A stretch of 64,000 nt of DNA, taken from Rubellicoccus peritrichatus. Its GTDB lineage: Bacteria > Verrucomicrobiota > Verrucomicrobiia > Opitutales > Cerasicoccaceae. The DNA lies in contig NZ_CP136920.1 in assembly GCF_033100135.1 (NCBI RefSeq), positions 4,831,001-4,895,000 of the forward strand, given 5' to 3'. Below the pieces are notes generated by a model that made no database searches, was not told where the DNA came from, and saw nothing but the letters and a program-made list of their open reading frames with translations. Positions 44,675 to 52,531 of this stretch are shown piece by piece (position 1 is the stretch's first letter; every line of letters begins with the position of its first letter). Both the position numbers and the translations under genes were made by a program.

Positions 44675-45601
44675 ATGTATAAGAAATTAATCCTCCTAGC
44701 CGCTGCATTCGTCTTGGCGAGCAATGTGTCCATCCAAGCACGAGCGCTTGACTGGGGGAGTTCTGTAAATGCACAAGGCTTTCAACAAGATGGAGTTACA
44801 CCACTTAACGACGCCTTCGTCTTTTATTTAGGTGTTTTTGCCAACGGCTTCACACCAACCAACGCCAATGTCGATGATTGGGCAGCCAATTGGACCACTG
44901 TCGATGCCGTTAATTACAACCCGGCATACAAGGTTTTCAACGCTCGTCACACGACTTCGGCAACCGACCCGGCTGCAGGAACCCAGGGATATATCTGGGG
45001 CATACGACGGGATAAGGCCCTGAACGAATGGATTCTCATCACTGATTCAACTTGGTTGTGGCCAGAAAATTCTCTCTTTGGCTTGAAAGAAACATGGACG
45101 GTACGCATGGCCAGTGAAGCGATTGTCGGGTCGATCAACGATAGTAATTACCAGATGATGACCCAGAATGTCGGCGATGCCCCACTCCCAAGCATCGATT
45201 ATGCAATTTGGGCCAAGCGCTTCTTCGCTGATGGTGATCCAAACGCGGACAGTGAGGCAGATCCTGACTCCAACGGTCTCGCCAACATGGCCGAATTTGC
45301 GCTGGATGGTGATCCTGTCGGACAAGGAAGAGAATCCAATATCGAATCCGGTGTTTTTGAAGTTGTTGAGCCACTCCAACCTCAGGAATCAGAAGGCCAG
45401 CGCTACCTAGCAGTCATTGTGAAACCGTCTGTCGATGCCTCAGTCAACATTTCAGGAACTCTCGCCACAGACCCCGGTTTTTCAGAAAATGTGGAAGCTG
45501 CTGTGGTTGAACAACTTGAAGATGGCAGCTTGATGGTGCGCGACCCAACGCCGGTGGATGATATGACTCAGCAGAAGTTCCTCCGCGTCCAATTCGACTA
45601 G
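44675..45601 (+). CDS. Secreted DWAANW-domain protein with Asp-rich EF-type loop
   Basis: A 308-residue protein with a strong signal peptide (LILLAAAFVLASNVSIQARA). The N-domain, FYLGVFANGFTPTNANVDDW, AANW and QGYIWGIRRD, is homologous to that of the PEP-CTERM protein at 30443-32179. It is followed by DPNADSEADPDSNGLANMAE and FALDGDP, the Asp-rich NLLEYALGxDP module common at the end of verrucomicrobial secreted proteins and also present in the giant protein. A short beta domain ends the protein, with no sorting tail. It diverges from the giant gene and is probably part of the same surface system. Function unknown. Confidence 0.8.
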   Translation: MYKKLILLAAAFVLASNVSIQARALDWGSSVNAQGFQQDGVTPLNDAFVFYLGVFANGFTPTNANVDDWAANWTTVDAVNYNPAYKVFNARHTTSATDPAAGTQGYIWGIRRDKALNEWILITDSTWLWPENSLFGLKETWTVRMASEAIVGSINDSNYQMMTQNVGDAPLPSIDYAIWAKRFFADGDPNADSEADPDSNGLANMAEFALDGDPVGQGRESNIESGVFEVVEPLQPQESEGQRYLAVIVKPSVDASVNISGTLATDPGFSENVEAAVVEQLEDGSLMVRDPTPVDDMTQQKFLRVQFD

Positions 45602-45720
45602 ACGGTTTCATTGTCCGTCAACATAAGAGGTCTCTTTGATATCCAGAGTATGCAATTGGCTGCCTAGTTTGCACATCGTACCTCTCGAATGAAGCCCAAT
45701 GATGTAATGTCACTGACATT

Positions 45721-45754
45721 CGCCATTGCGGGAAGGAGGACATCCGCGATGGCG
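45721..45754. terminator. GC-rich hairpin between convergent genes
   Basis: CGCCATTGCGG (45721-45731) and CCGCGATGGCG (45744-45754) pair with one mismatch around a 12-base loop. There is no T-run, so it may be a stem that limits read-through rather than a classical terminator. It lies between the rightward secreted-protein gene (stop 45601) and the leftward PII-like gene (stop 45805). Confidence 0.5.
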
Positions 45755-45804
45755 GGAAGTCCAATAACCATTGAGGAAGGTGGTATCTCTTACTCCACCG
45801 ACAA

Positions 45805-47004
45805 TTACCCCAGGAAGGTCAAGGCACGCGGAATTTCCTGAACATAGAAACAATGATCGGTGCAGCGTGATTCTGTCGCGACTTTCTGCATGGCATGCAG
45901 GATGCCATCGACCTTGTCTGCTTTGATAGCCATTTTGATGAGGACGCGCTCTCGATTCAAGCGGACACCAGCTCCGGTTTTTTCAGAACCAGATTCAATG
46001 AGCTTTCCAAAAGCCGTCGTGATACCTGGTGAACCGGCAGTAAGCGCTGCGTCGGCCAGAGCTTCAGCATGCTTACGCTCGGCCAGACAGGATAAAAGCT
46101 GCAAGTTCGTAAGATAACGGCGCGACTTTTCTTTTCCAAAAAACGAAAATCCGCTTTTTCGCTCAGATGATCCCGGAAGTTGATGGTGTAAACGCCAATC
46201 CGCCCCACCCTTGATATCATCAATCGCATGAATGACTTGCTGGAGACTTGCTGAATGACGGCCGGAAGCAGAAACCGTAGCTAGATTCACCAAACCTTTA
46301 GCCACCGGGATCTGATAAATAAACCCTCTGCCGGGTTGATCAAGTCGACCAGCTCGCACCATTGCTTCAAAGACGGGTTCGGCATCAAACTCATCCACGA
46401 TGACTCGAATGAACTCCTTATCCGGATTTTGGGTAATCCGAAGCAAACCCAAACGGTCCCGTAATCCCCTGCCCTCACTGTAGGAGATGGAAGGCCCATG
46501 TGCGCCAGCCCTTACTGCCGCCCGGGCAATACTCTCGGCAGAACGACTCTGCGCAGTGCAATAAATCCCGACCAAACTGCGGCCCAGCTGTATCGCTCCT
46601 GAAGCGCGTGGAAAACCCAAGGCACCATTCTGCCAAAGTGGAGAACCAGAGGAAAATATCGCACGACTCGTCCGCATGGAAATAACCGCACCTGATCCGG
46701 CCAGGCGCAGTTGTCCAAGCGCAATAATCTGAGACATCAAAATTTCCTCGTCCTCCTGAGGGATAAGGAACTGATATACTTCCTGCTCAGGGCTCAGCAT
46801 CGGCAACAAAGCCTGATACCAACGATCTCGAATCAAGGTGCCGCGCGCATTGAACGCCACCAATCGCCGGCCCGGCCAATCCAGAATAAAATCCGCAACC
46901 TCAGAGCTGGTATGCCGGGGAAGAATCGCAGTGATGACATTGAAGCCCTTGACCTCCATGTAATCAGTGCTCCGAGTAGAACCTGCATTGTTCTGTTCAC
47001 TCAT
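45805..47004 (-). CDS. Triple PII-like regulatory protein paired with a DUF1538 transporter
   Basis: A 399-residue soluble protein made of three PII-like ferredoxin-fold segments: about 18-120 (FNVITAILPRHTSSEVADFI), about 135-250 (SLVGIYCTAQSRSAESIARA, SYSEGRGLRDRL, GRGFIYQIPVAKG) and about 300-399 (YLTNLQLLSCLAERKHAEAL, VLIKMAIKADKVDGILHAMQ). The middle copy best shows the PII pattern of a T-loop region and the closing aromatic strand. PII-like proteins sense nucleotides or small ligands and bind membrane transporters. Its ATG overlaps the stop of the DUF1538 gene by four bases, so the two are coupled; it probably gates that transporter. A tandem three-domain form is unusual, since PII proteins normally trimerise from single domains. 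Confidence 0.8.
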   Translation of the reverse strand: MSEQNNAGSTRSTDYMEVKGFNVITAILPRHTSSEVADFILDWPGRRLVAFNARGTLIRDRWYQALLPMLSPEQEVYQFLIPQEDEEILMSQIIALGQLRLAGSGAVISMRTSRAIFSSGSPLWQNGALGFPRASGAIQLGRSLVGIYCTAQSRSAESIARAAVRAGAHGPSISYSEGRGLRDRLGLLRITQNPDKEFIRVIVDEFDAEPVFEAMVRAGRLDQPGRGFIYQIPVAKGLVNLATVSASGRHSASLQQVIHAIDDIKGGADWRLHHQLPGSSERKSGFSFFGKEKSRRYLTNLQLLSCLAERKHAEALADAALTAGSPGITTAFGKLIESGSEKTGAGVRLNRERVLIKMAIKADKVDGILHAMQKVATESRCTDHCFYVQEIPRALTFLG

Positions 47005-48929
47005 GCCTGCTCTCCTTTCGGACTCATCTCACTCGTGCGCCGCACAATCAAACCAACCGTCAAGACAGTCAGAATTGGCCCAACCGAAGCCATGGCAAGG
47101 ATTCCAAAACCATCAATGACGCCCGGAATGTTGGCACCAATTCCCAAGCCCATCGAAAGAACAAGCGGCACCGTAATTGGGCCAGTCGTCACTCCGGCAC
47201 TGTCCCAGGCGAAGTTAACGAATTCCTCCGAAGATATCATCGTCAGGACAATGAGCAGGAGATACGCAGGAATAATCATCCAGTGCAAGGGCACGCCATA
47301 GATCATTTTCAATGTCCCGGCAGCAATGCCAAGAGCCACTCCCAAGGCGACCGACTGCATTAGCAGGTTCTTACGAAAAGCACCAGCAGTGATTTTCTGA
47401 ACCGTGTCTCCCAGCGCATTTAATGCAGGCTCAGCAAGGGTTGCCCCATAGCCCAGAAAGAATGCAAAGGTCATAACCAGGAATTTGCCTCCAAAGCCTT
47501 CACTAATAATCGGCCCAACGAGCCCATCCATACCAAAGGGCTTAATTGCCGCAAACGAAGACGGTATATTGCTACCCAACTGGGTCCCAAGTGGTGTAAG
47601 CCCCATCTCAATTCCCAAACCGAACAGGAACATCCCAACGAGGGCAAAAACGATCCCAATGACCATTTCATCAAGACGCCTAAGCTTCTCTCGAAGCACA
47701 ACGATGAGTGTAAAAAAGAGAAAGGCACAAAGAGGAATAATTGCCTGGAGGGCGGCGAACACAGCCCCTCGAGCTTCATCGAAAAAGTTACTCTCCGGAT
47801 CCCAGTCATCGACATCTTTGGCCCAAATCGATGGATCCCTTATCTTTTCAAAAACGACTGAAGCATCTCGATGGAGAATTCGTCCTTCCTCCCACTCAAC
47901 TTGTCCACCGACATAACGTATGCGAACATCTTCCGGTAATTCACCAGTCATCAAATAGTCATGATACTCTCCTTCAGAAATCCCCCCAGGCAACTGACCG
48001 GCAGCATGATCATCACTCAGCTCTTCAGCAGCGTGCGCCAGGCCAAGAGCCTCAATGTTTGTTCCGTAATCTACAGCGACAGGAACATCGCCAGAATAAT
48101 TTTCTCCCCCCCAATAATCGTCGGCAAAAAAATGGCCAAAGGCCAAAAGTAATACGGCAATAATCGGAAAAAGCGACGCGAGGGTGACAATACCAAAACC
48201 TGCGTTCCCGCTATCTTCACCACCAACAATGCGACATACACCAATGCCAAGCGCAATGACCAAGGGCACGGTCACCGGACCAGTCGTCACCGCTCCACAA
48301 TCCCAAGCGAGTCCGATGACCGGCTTCAGCATAGGCTCATTCGCTGCCCAAACAGTCAGCACCACCAGAATACCCAACAACGGATAAAGCAGTATTTTTA
48401 GAGACCAGCCATGGAAAAAACGCAATACCCCCAACAGCACCGCAATCCCAACACCGGCGCCCACACAGAAGACAAGCTGGTTGGCAAAATCATTGAGCAG
48501 ACTGTAGAGCAATGGTGCCTGTTGAGGCGAAACTCCGGCACCTGCCGCACGCAACACAGCAATAGCCGGTTCAGCAAAAGTCGCCCCTAACCCAAGCAGG
48601 AAGGCAAATCCCAGAATGATAGGCATATTCGCATTGCGCGGAAGTATTGCCCCAATGATCTCCCCCAAGGGCATCAACCCAAGACGCAGGCCTTCCATAA
48701 AGAACATCAAACCCACCGCGACCAGAAAGATGCCTACTGCGATCATTGCCGCATAGACGATTGGCATCTGCAGAACGAAAAGCTGAAACACCAGTAGGTA
48801 AAAGATAATAAACCAGATGGTTTTGAGCTGCTCGACGAACTTCTCCTGAAAGTAAGGAACAAGTAATCGGACTGCACCGGTAAAACCCAGCCGCACCGCA
48901 TCCCCTCGCCGTTGTTCAATCTCAGCCAT
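47001..48929 (-). CDS. DUF1538 membrane transporter with internal duplication
   Basis: A 642-residue polytopic membrane protein with two homologous halves. GLAWDCGAVTTGPVTVPLVI in the first half matches NFAWDSAGVTTGPITVPLVL in the second, and FAFLLGLGATFAEPAIAVLR matches FAFFLGYGATLAEPALNALG. About 150 hydrophilic residues between the halves (DDYWGGENYSG to NFFDEARGAVFAA) probably form an extracytoplasmic domain. DUF1538 (PF07556) proteins are thought to be cation/proton transporters; the inverted-repeat GPxTVPLV motifs may line the pathway. It lies upstream of, and coupled to, the triple PII-like gene. The ion is unknown. Confidence 0.85.
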   Translation of the reverse strand: MAEIEQRRGDAVRLGFTGAVRLLVPYFQEKFVEQLKTIWFIIFYLLVFQLFVLQMPIVYAAMIAVGIFLVAVGLMFFMEGLRLGLMPLGEIIGAILPRNANMPIILGFAFLLGLGATFAEPAIAVLRAAGAGVSPQQAPLLYSLLNDFANQLVFCVGAGVGIAVLLGVLRFFHGWSLKILLYPLLGILVVLTVWAANEPMLKPVIGLAWDCGAVTTGPVTVPLVIALGIGVCRIVGGEDSGNAGFGIVTLASLFPIIAVLLLAFGHFFADDYWGGENYSGDVPVAVDYGTNIEALGLAHAAEELSDDHAAGQLPGGISEGEYHDYLMTGELPEDVRIRYVGGQVEWEEGRILHRDASVVFEKIRDPSIWAKDVDDWDPESNFFDEARGAVFAALQAIIPLCAFLFFTLIVVLREKLRRLDEMVIGIVFALVGMFLFGLGIEMGLTPLGTQLGSNIPSSFAAIKPFGMDGLVGPIISEGFGGKFLVMTFAFFLGYGATLAEPALNALGDTVQKITAGAFRKNLLMQSVALGVALGIAAGTLKMIYGVPLHWMIIPAYLLLIVLTMISSEEFVNFAWDSAGVTTGPITVPLVLSMGLGIGANIPGVIDGFGILAMASVGPILTVLTVGLIVRRTSEMSPKGEQA

Positions 48930-49061
48930 CTAACTTATCGCAATGAGAAGCAATAGCCATACCCAGGCTATGCCAAGCGTAAGATCATGAACTTTTTGTA
49001 AAATCGACGAATGGAGGCATTAGAACAGCATCAATAGCTGCTATTCATCATTTCAGTTGTT

Positions 49062-49160
49062 GTATATGCTCCCCCATAAGCCACGCAGTGTCATATGCTG
49101 TTTGCGCGATCGCCTATGGTACATGTGCGACGTCACACAGGGCATATGACGTCACATAAT
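49062..49160. repeat. Degenerate 21-bp CATATG-core repeats (second locus)
   Basis: TCATATGCTG at 49091, GCCTATGGTACATGTGCGAC at 49112 and TCACACAGGGCATATGAC at 49133 are spaced exactly 21 bases apart; a further ACATAATGGC follows at 49154 and TATATGC lies at 49063. Trailing GCG(A) words recur. The pattern matches the cleaner array at 61138-61263. It lies between the stop of the esterase gene and the start of the DUF1538 gene, both leftward. The remainder of the 48930-49191 gap shows nothing else. Confidence 0.6.
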
Positions 49161-49191
49161 GGCTGCTTTAAATCGCCAGGCGAAGGCGGAA

Positions 49192-52100
49192 TTAATTCTC
49201 CGTGATCTCAAGCACCCCCGTGTAGGCATAGGTTGTCCCGGCACCAATGGTCACCGTGATCAACACCTCGCCGTTGACTGGCGAAACGCCGTCAATCATC
49301 ACGACCGTATCCTGATTATAGGCGGCATCGAGACTCATGGATGTCGTTCCGATTGTGTAAATCGCAAACCGGGGACTTGCCTTGGCAATGGAAGCAAAGA
49401 ACGAGAAGTCGTAGGTTTTGGAGTTATCCAGATTGCTGACGAGGATCTGAGCCTGATTATTCGTCGGTGTCAGGATCAAAGAATCCCTCCCGGCAAGTTC
49501 CGGATAGATCGTTGAGATTTCACCTTGATTGCCACTCGTGGCAAAGCTGTCAATCAGCTCGATATCAAAGCCGGTCGGAATACCCTGATCATTGACCGCA
49601 TTGGTAACCAGCCAGTAGTTACTGTTGGAAGAAATATCATTCCATGACGGATTTGAGATCTTGGTGCTGTTTGGTCCGAAGTCGACAAAGACCGTCTGCC
49701 CATTTGGCAGGGCCAGAATGGAATAATCAGTAAACACAGCTCTGCTAGCCTCAGAGACACTTCCACTATTCGAGAATACACCAATCGCTACGCTGGTGCT
49801 CAACCCGCTCAACACGGTCGAACTCACCTGATTGAAACTATTACCGTCACTTGAAACAGCCAGATAGACGTTGTCGCCCTGACGCTCAATCAAAACCCAA
49901 CCATCAGGATAAGTGTAAGTTTCAGAAGGCATCGTTGTCGTTGAGGAAGCACCAATGGTATCACGCGTAATGGTAGCGTAGCTGCTTCCAGTTGTCGTAG
50001 CAATGGCAACCATCCGCGCATCCGCATCCAGCGTTTCACGCAGCATCAAACCGGCAAGAGGATTCGTTCCATTACTGGCCAGACTGTTCACCCTTACAAT
50101 AGCCTGAAAGTTTCCAGTGAAATTCTGATACTCATAGTGTAGATTATCCGAAGCAGCACCAACGCCTGCACCTGAACCGTTCACCTCCCAACTGTTATCG
50201 AGTAAAACGCGACTTGAACCGCTGCCACCGCTGCCAATAAGGACACCGGTCAGACCTTCGGCAGTCAAATCACTTGCGGTAGAAGTATCGTTGACCGTCA
50301 CTTGCACAGTGGCTGAATCCATGTCTGCACCGTCTGTGATTGTGTAGGTAAAACTATCAACACCGTAAAAACCAGCATTCGGAGTATAGGTAATCTCACT
50401 GCCGTTGATGACCGCACTGCCATTGGAAGCAGTGCCTACACTGGAAATGGTCAAAGCACTTGGTGCAGCATCAGGGTCGTTATCATTACCGAGTACTGCA
50501 ATGTTCACACTCAAACCCTCATCAACACTGGCGATATCATTGTTTGCTACAGGAGCAACATTAGGAACCCCGGCATCCGTTGTGATTTCGATCAGTCCAA
50601 GATAGCTGTATGTGCTATCAACGGATGCGTACACTTCAATGAAGACCTCACCACTGGAACTGGGAACAATACCAGTGAGCTCTTCGGTGTCATTTTCATT
50701 GAGCGCAGTTTCCAGGCTGACGAATTGTCCATTGATCTGGTAAAAAGTAAGTCGATTTCCACCTGCGTTACGCGAACCGAAGAATGTAAAATCGAATGTT
50801 TGATTTGGATTCAAACCGCTCAACTTAATAACACTCGGACTATTGGCTTTGGCTGTCGTAAACACGCTGTCCTGCTTTGCTTCGACAGGATAGCCACCCG
50901 CCACAGTCGTGCCTCCGGAATTACGGCCACTGAATGGAACCTCTATTTCGATTCGCACGCCAGTTACATTCCCAAGGTCATCGATTGCATTTTCAACTAA
51001 CCCAGTCACTTCGTGGGTCAAGTGATTCCAGTTACCTGGAGCGAGGATGTTTTTGTCGCCAAAGTCAGCCAGTATTGTATAGCTACCACTCGCGACGACC
51101 GTAATAGTCGGTGCAGTAACAACTTCGGCCCGATAACCACTATCAAGCGCCTGACAGGTGATCTCATGAACTCCAATTCCAAGATTGCTAACGGTAATAT
51201 TTGATCCGGAGCCAAGCTCACCGTCGATATTACTAAACCATGTAATATCACTGCCTGCAATGCTAACACCATCCTTATCAACGGCACTGGCTTGAAGATT
51301 GATTGATTGTCCTTCAACCAAGAGCGTAGGTGCTGAAGGCTGGGTTAAAGTAACCGTTGGCTTCACTTGCTCAAGGAGCCAACCCCAAACGTCAAGATTC
51401 TTGTAAGTCCGATTCCAGGTGCTGTGTCCTGCATTCGGATAAATGGTTAATTTTGGTGAAATATCACTATCATCAATAATCCCCAGCTGCCATGACCAAG
51501 TGCCAGCATTTCTGTCAAACAATGCAGTGTATTCCAAGCCATCCCTCGGATAGCGTGGATCATTGTTGATACCTGAACCCAAAATAGTTGGACCCGTTCC
51601 TAATAGAGCACCTGCGATATTATTCACAGACTTGTAGGCATCAGAACTATCCTGCTGGCCAGTTAAAGCCCAGTAAGGAATGCCCTCCATCGCAGCCAAC
51701 CCGGATGGTTCTTCGACCTTACCTCGATTGGCGGATGCAACAATCGCAGTGATCTGCTGAGAATTTGGATCATCATCAACAAATACGTGTATTCCGCGCG
51801 AACCATTGCTCAAGCCAGTGAGATAAATACGTTTTGAATCGATACGATAGTGTTGAATTGCATAGTCAACAAACGAACGAATTTCCGACTGAGTCCAGGC
51901 ATTCCTACTGGTTTGCGGAGATAGCGTAATCACTTCTTCCAGTTCCAACAGATCATTGACTGCAGCATGATCGGCATTGCTGTTGTCGTTATGAAATTTA
52001 GGAACCGCATGCACAAGAACTTCCTGTAGCTTATTGGCAGTAGGATCTCCCGGCGCAGCAAGTGTGCCATCACCATTCTCACCTTTTCCATGAAAAAAGA

Positions 52101-52266
52101 AAACGACGGGAAACTCTTTGGTCGGATTAGCGTCATAGGCTGCAGGCAGGAATTCCCAATAGCCGAATGGCGTTCCATTTGTGCCAATTTCGAACGGAGT
52201 AAAAGTCCAGGCTTGAACTCCTGCAACCGACAAGAGGTATACTAATAAGACAGATATGCGATTCAT
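49192..52266 (-). CDS. Secreted multidomain esterase (PHB-depolymerase / CE1-like)
   Basis: A 1024-residue exported protein from the chosen start MNRISVLLVYLLSVAGVQA; the frame extends 17 codons upstream without signal-peptide character. The N-terminal alpha/beta hydrolase (about 20-300) has VVFFFHGKGENGDG as the oxyanion region and IYLTGLSNGSRGIHVF with the GxSxG nucleophile; the catalytic His is probably in NAGHSTW. An Ig-like segment follows (about 305-385), then a domain of about 170 residues (YTILADFGDKN to LGLIEITT) which occurs again at the C-terminus (VFVDFGPNS to YTGVLEIT). Between these copies lie a Big_9/cadherin-like domain (about 572-665: VLGNDNDPDAAPS) and a DUF1349/LamG-like domain (about 690-840). 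It probably removes acyl or feruloyl-type esters from extracellular polymers. Confidence 0.82.
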   Translation of the reverse strand: MNRISVLLVYLLSVAGVQAWTFTPFEIGTNGTPFGYWEFLPAAYDANPTKEFPVVFFFHGKGENGDGTLAAPGDPTANKLQEVLVHAVPKFHNDNSNADHAAVNDLLELEEVITLSPQTSRNAWTQSEIRSFVDYAIQHYRIDSKRIYLTGLSNGSRGIHVFVDDDPNSQQITAIVASANRGKVEEPSGLAAMEGIPYWALTGQQDSSDAYKSVNNIAGALLGTGPTILGSGINNDPRYPRDGLEYTALFDRNAGTWSWQLGIIDDSDISPKLTIYPNAGHSTWNRTYKNLDVWGWLLEQVKPTVTLTQPSAPTLLVEGQSINLQASAVDKDGVSIAGSDITWFSNIDGELGSGSNITVSNLGIGVHEITCQALDSGYRAEVVTAPTITVVASGSYTILADFGDKNILAPGNWNHLTHEVTGLVENAIDDLGNVTGVRIEIEVPFSGRNSGGTTVAGGYPVEAKQDSVFTTAKANSPSVIKLSGLNPNQTFDFTFFGSRNAGGNRLTFYQINGQFVSLETALNENDTEELTGIVPSSSGEVFIEVYASVDSTYSYLGLIEITTDAGVPNVAPVANNDIASVDEGLSVNIAVLGNDNDPDAAPSALTISSVGTASNGSAVINGSEITYTPNAGFYGVDSFTYTITDGADMDSATVQVTVNDTSTASDLTAEGLTGVLIGSGGSGSSRVLLDNSWEVNGSGAGVGAASDNLHYEYQNFTGNFQAIVRVNSLASNGTNPLAGLMLRETLDADARMVAIATTTGSSYATITRDTIGASSTTTMPSETYTYPDGWVLIERQGDNVYLAVSSDGNSFNQVSSTVLSGLSTSVAIGVFSNSGSVSEASRAVFTDYSILALPNGQTVFVDFGPNSTKISNPSWNDISSNSNYWLVTNAVNDQGIPTGFDIELIDSFATSGNQGEISTIYPELAGRDSLILTPTNNQAQILVSNLDNSKTYDFSFFASIAKASPRFAIYTIGTTSMSLDAAYNQDTVVMIDGVSPVNGEVLITVTIGAGTTYAYTGVLEITEN

Positions 52267-52333
52267 GGGCAACTTTGTGCGGGGTTCGTTGATAGTGTAG
52301 CCAGAAGCCAATACCAATTAATAATGATACATC

Positions 52334-52345
52334 ATGATTAATCAT
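52334..52345. promoter_or_regulatory. 12-bp palindrome in a divergent promoter region
   Basis: ATGATTAATCAT is a perfect palindrome, with partial flanking extension, in the 265-base gap between the leftward esterase and the rightward gene at 52532. It could be an operator controlling both. No regulator gene adjoins it, so the call rests on symmetry and position alone. Confidence 0.3.
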
Positions 52346-52531
52346 CAACATGGGTTCGGGGAAGCAACTGACGCCTTAATTTACATACCGATTGGCATAT
52401 TTGAGACAACAGGCATCCATATTCAATCATTTGAATTATTGAACTGAACGGAAGTGTTGTACATATATTTTGATAGTCTGCTTTTGACTCCACGGCTGTA
52501 AGCCTGTAGCTAACTTCAGACTCCGAGAGCA

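Noticed and set aside
49159-49515. Rightward frame near 49.2-49.5 kb
   Set aside because: It is antisense to the esterase C-terminal domain, which is clearly coding on the other strand.
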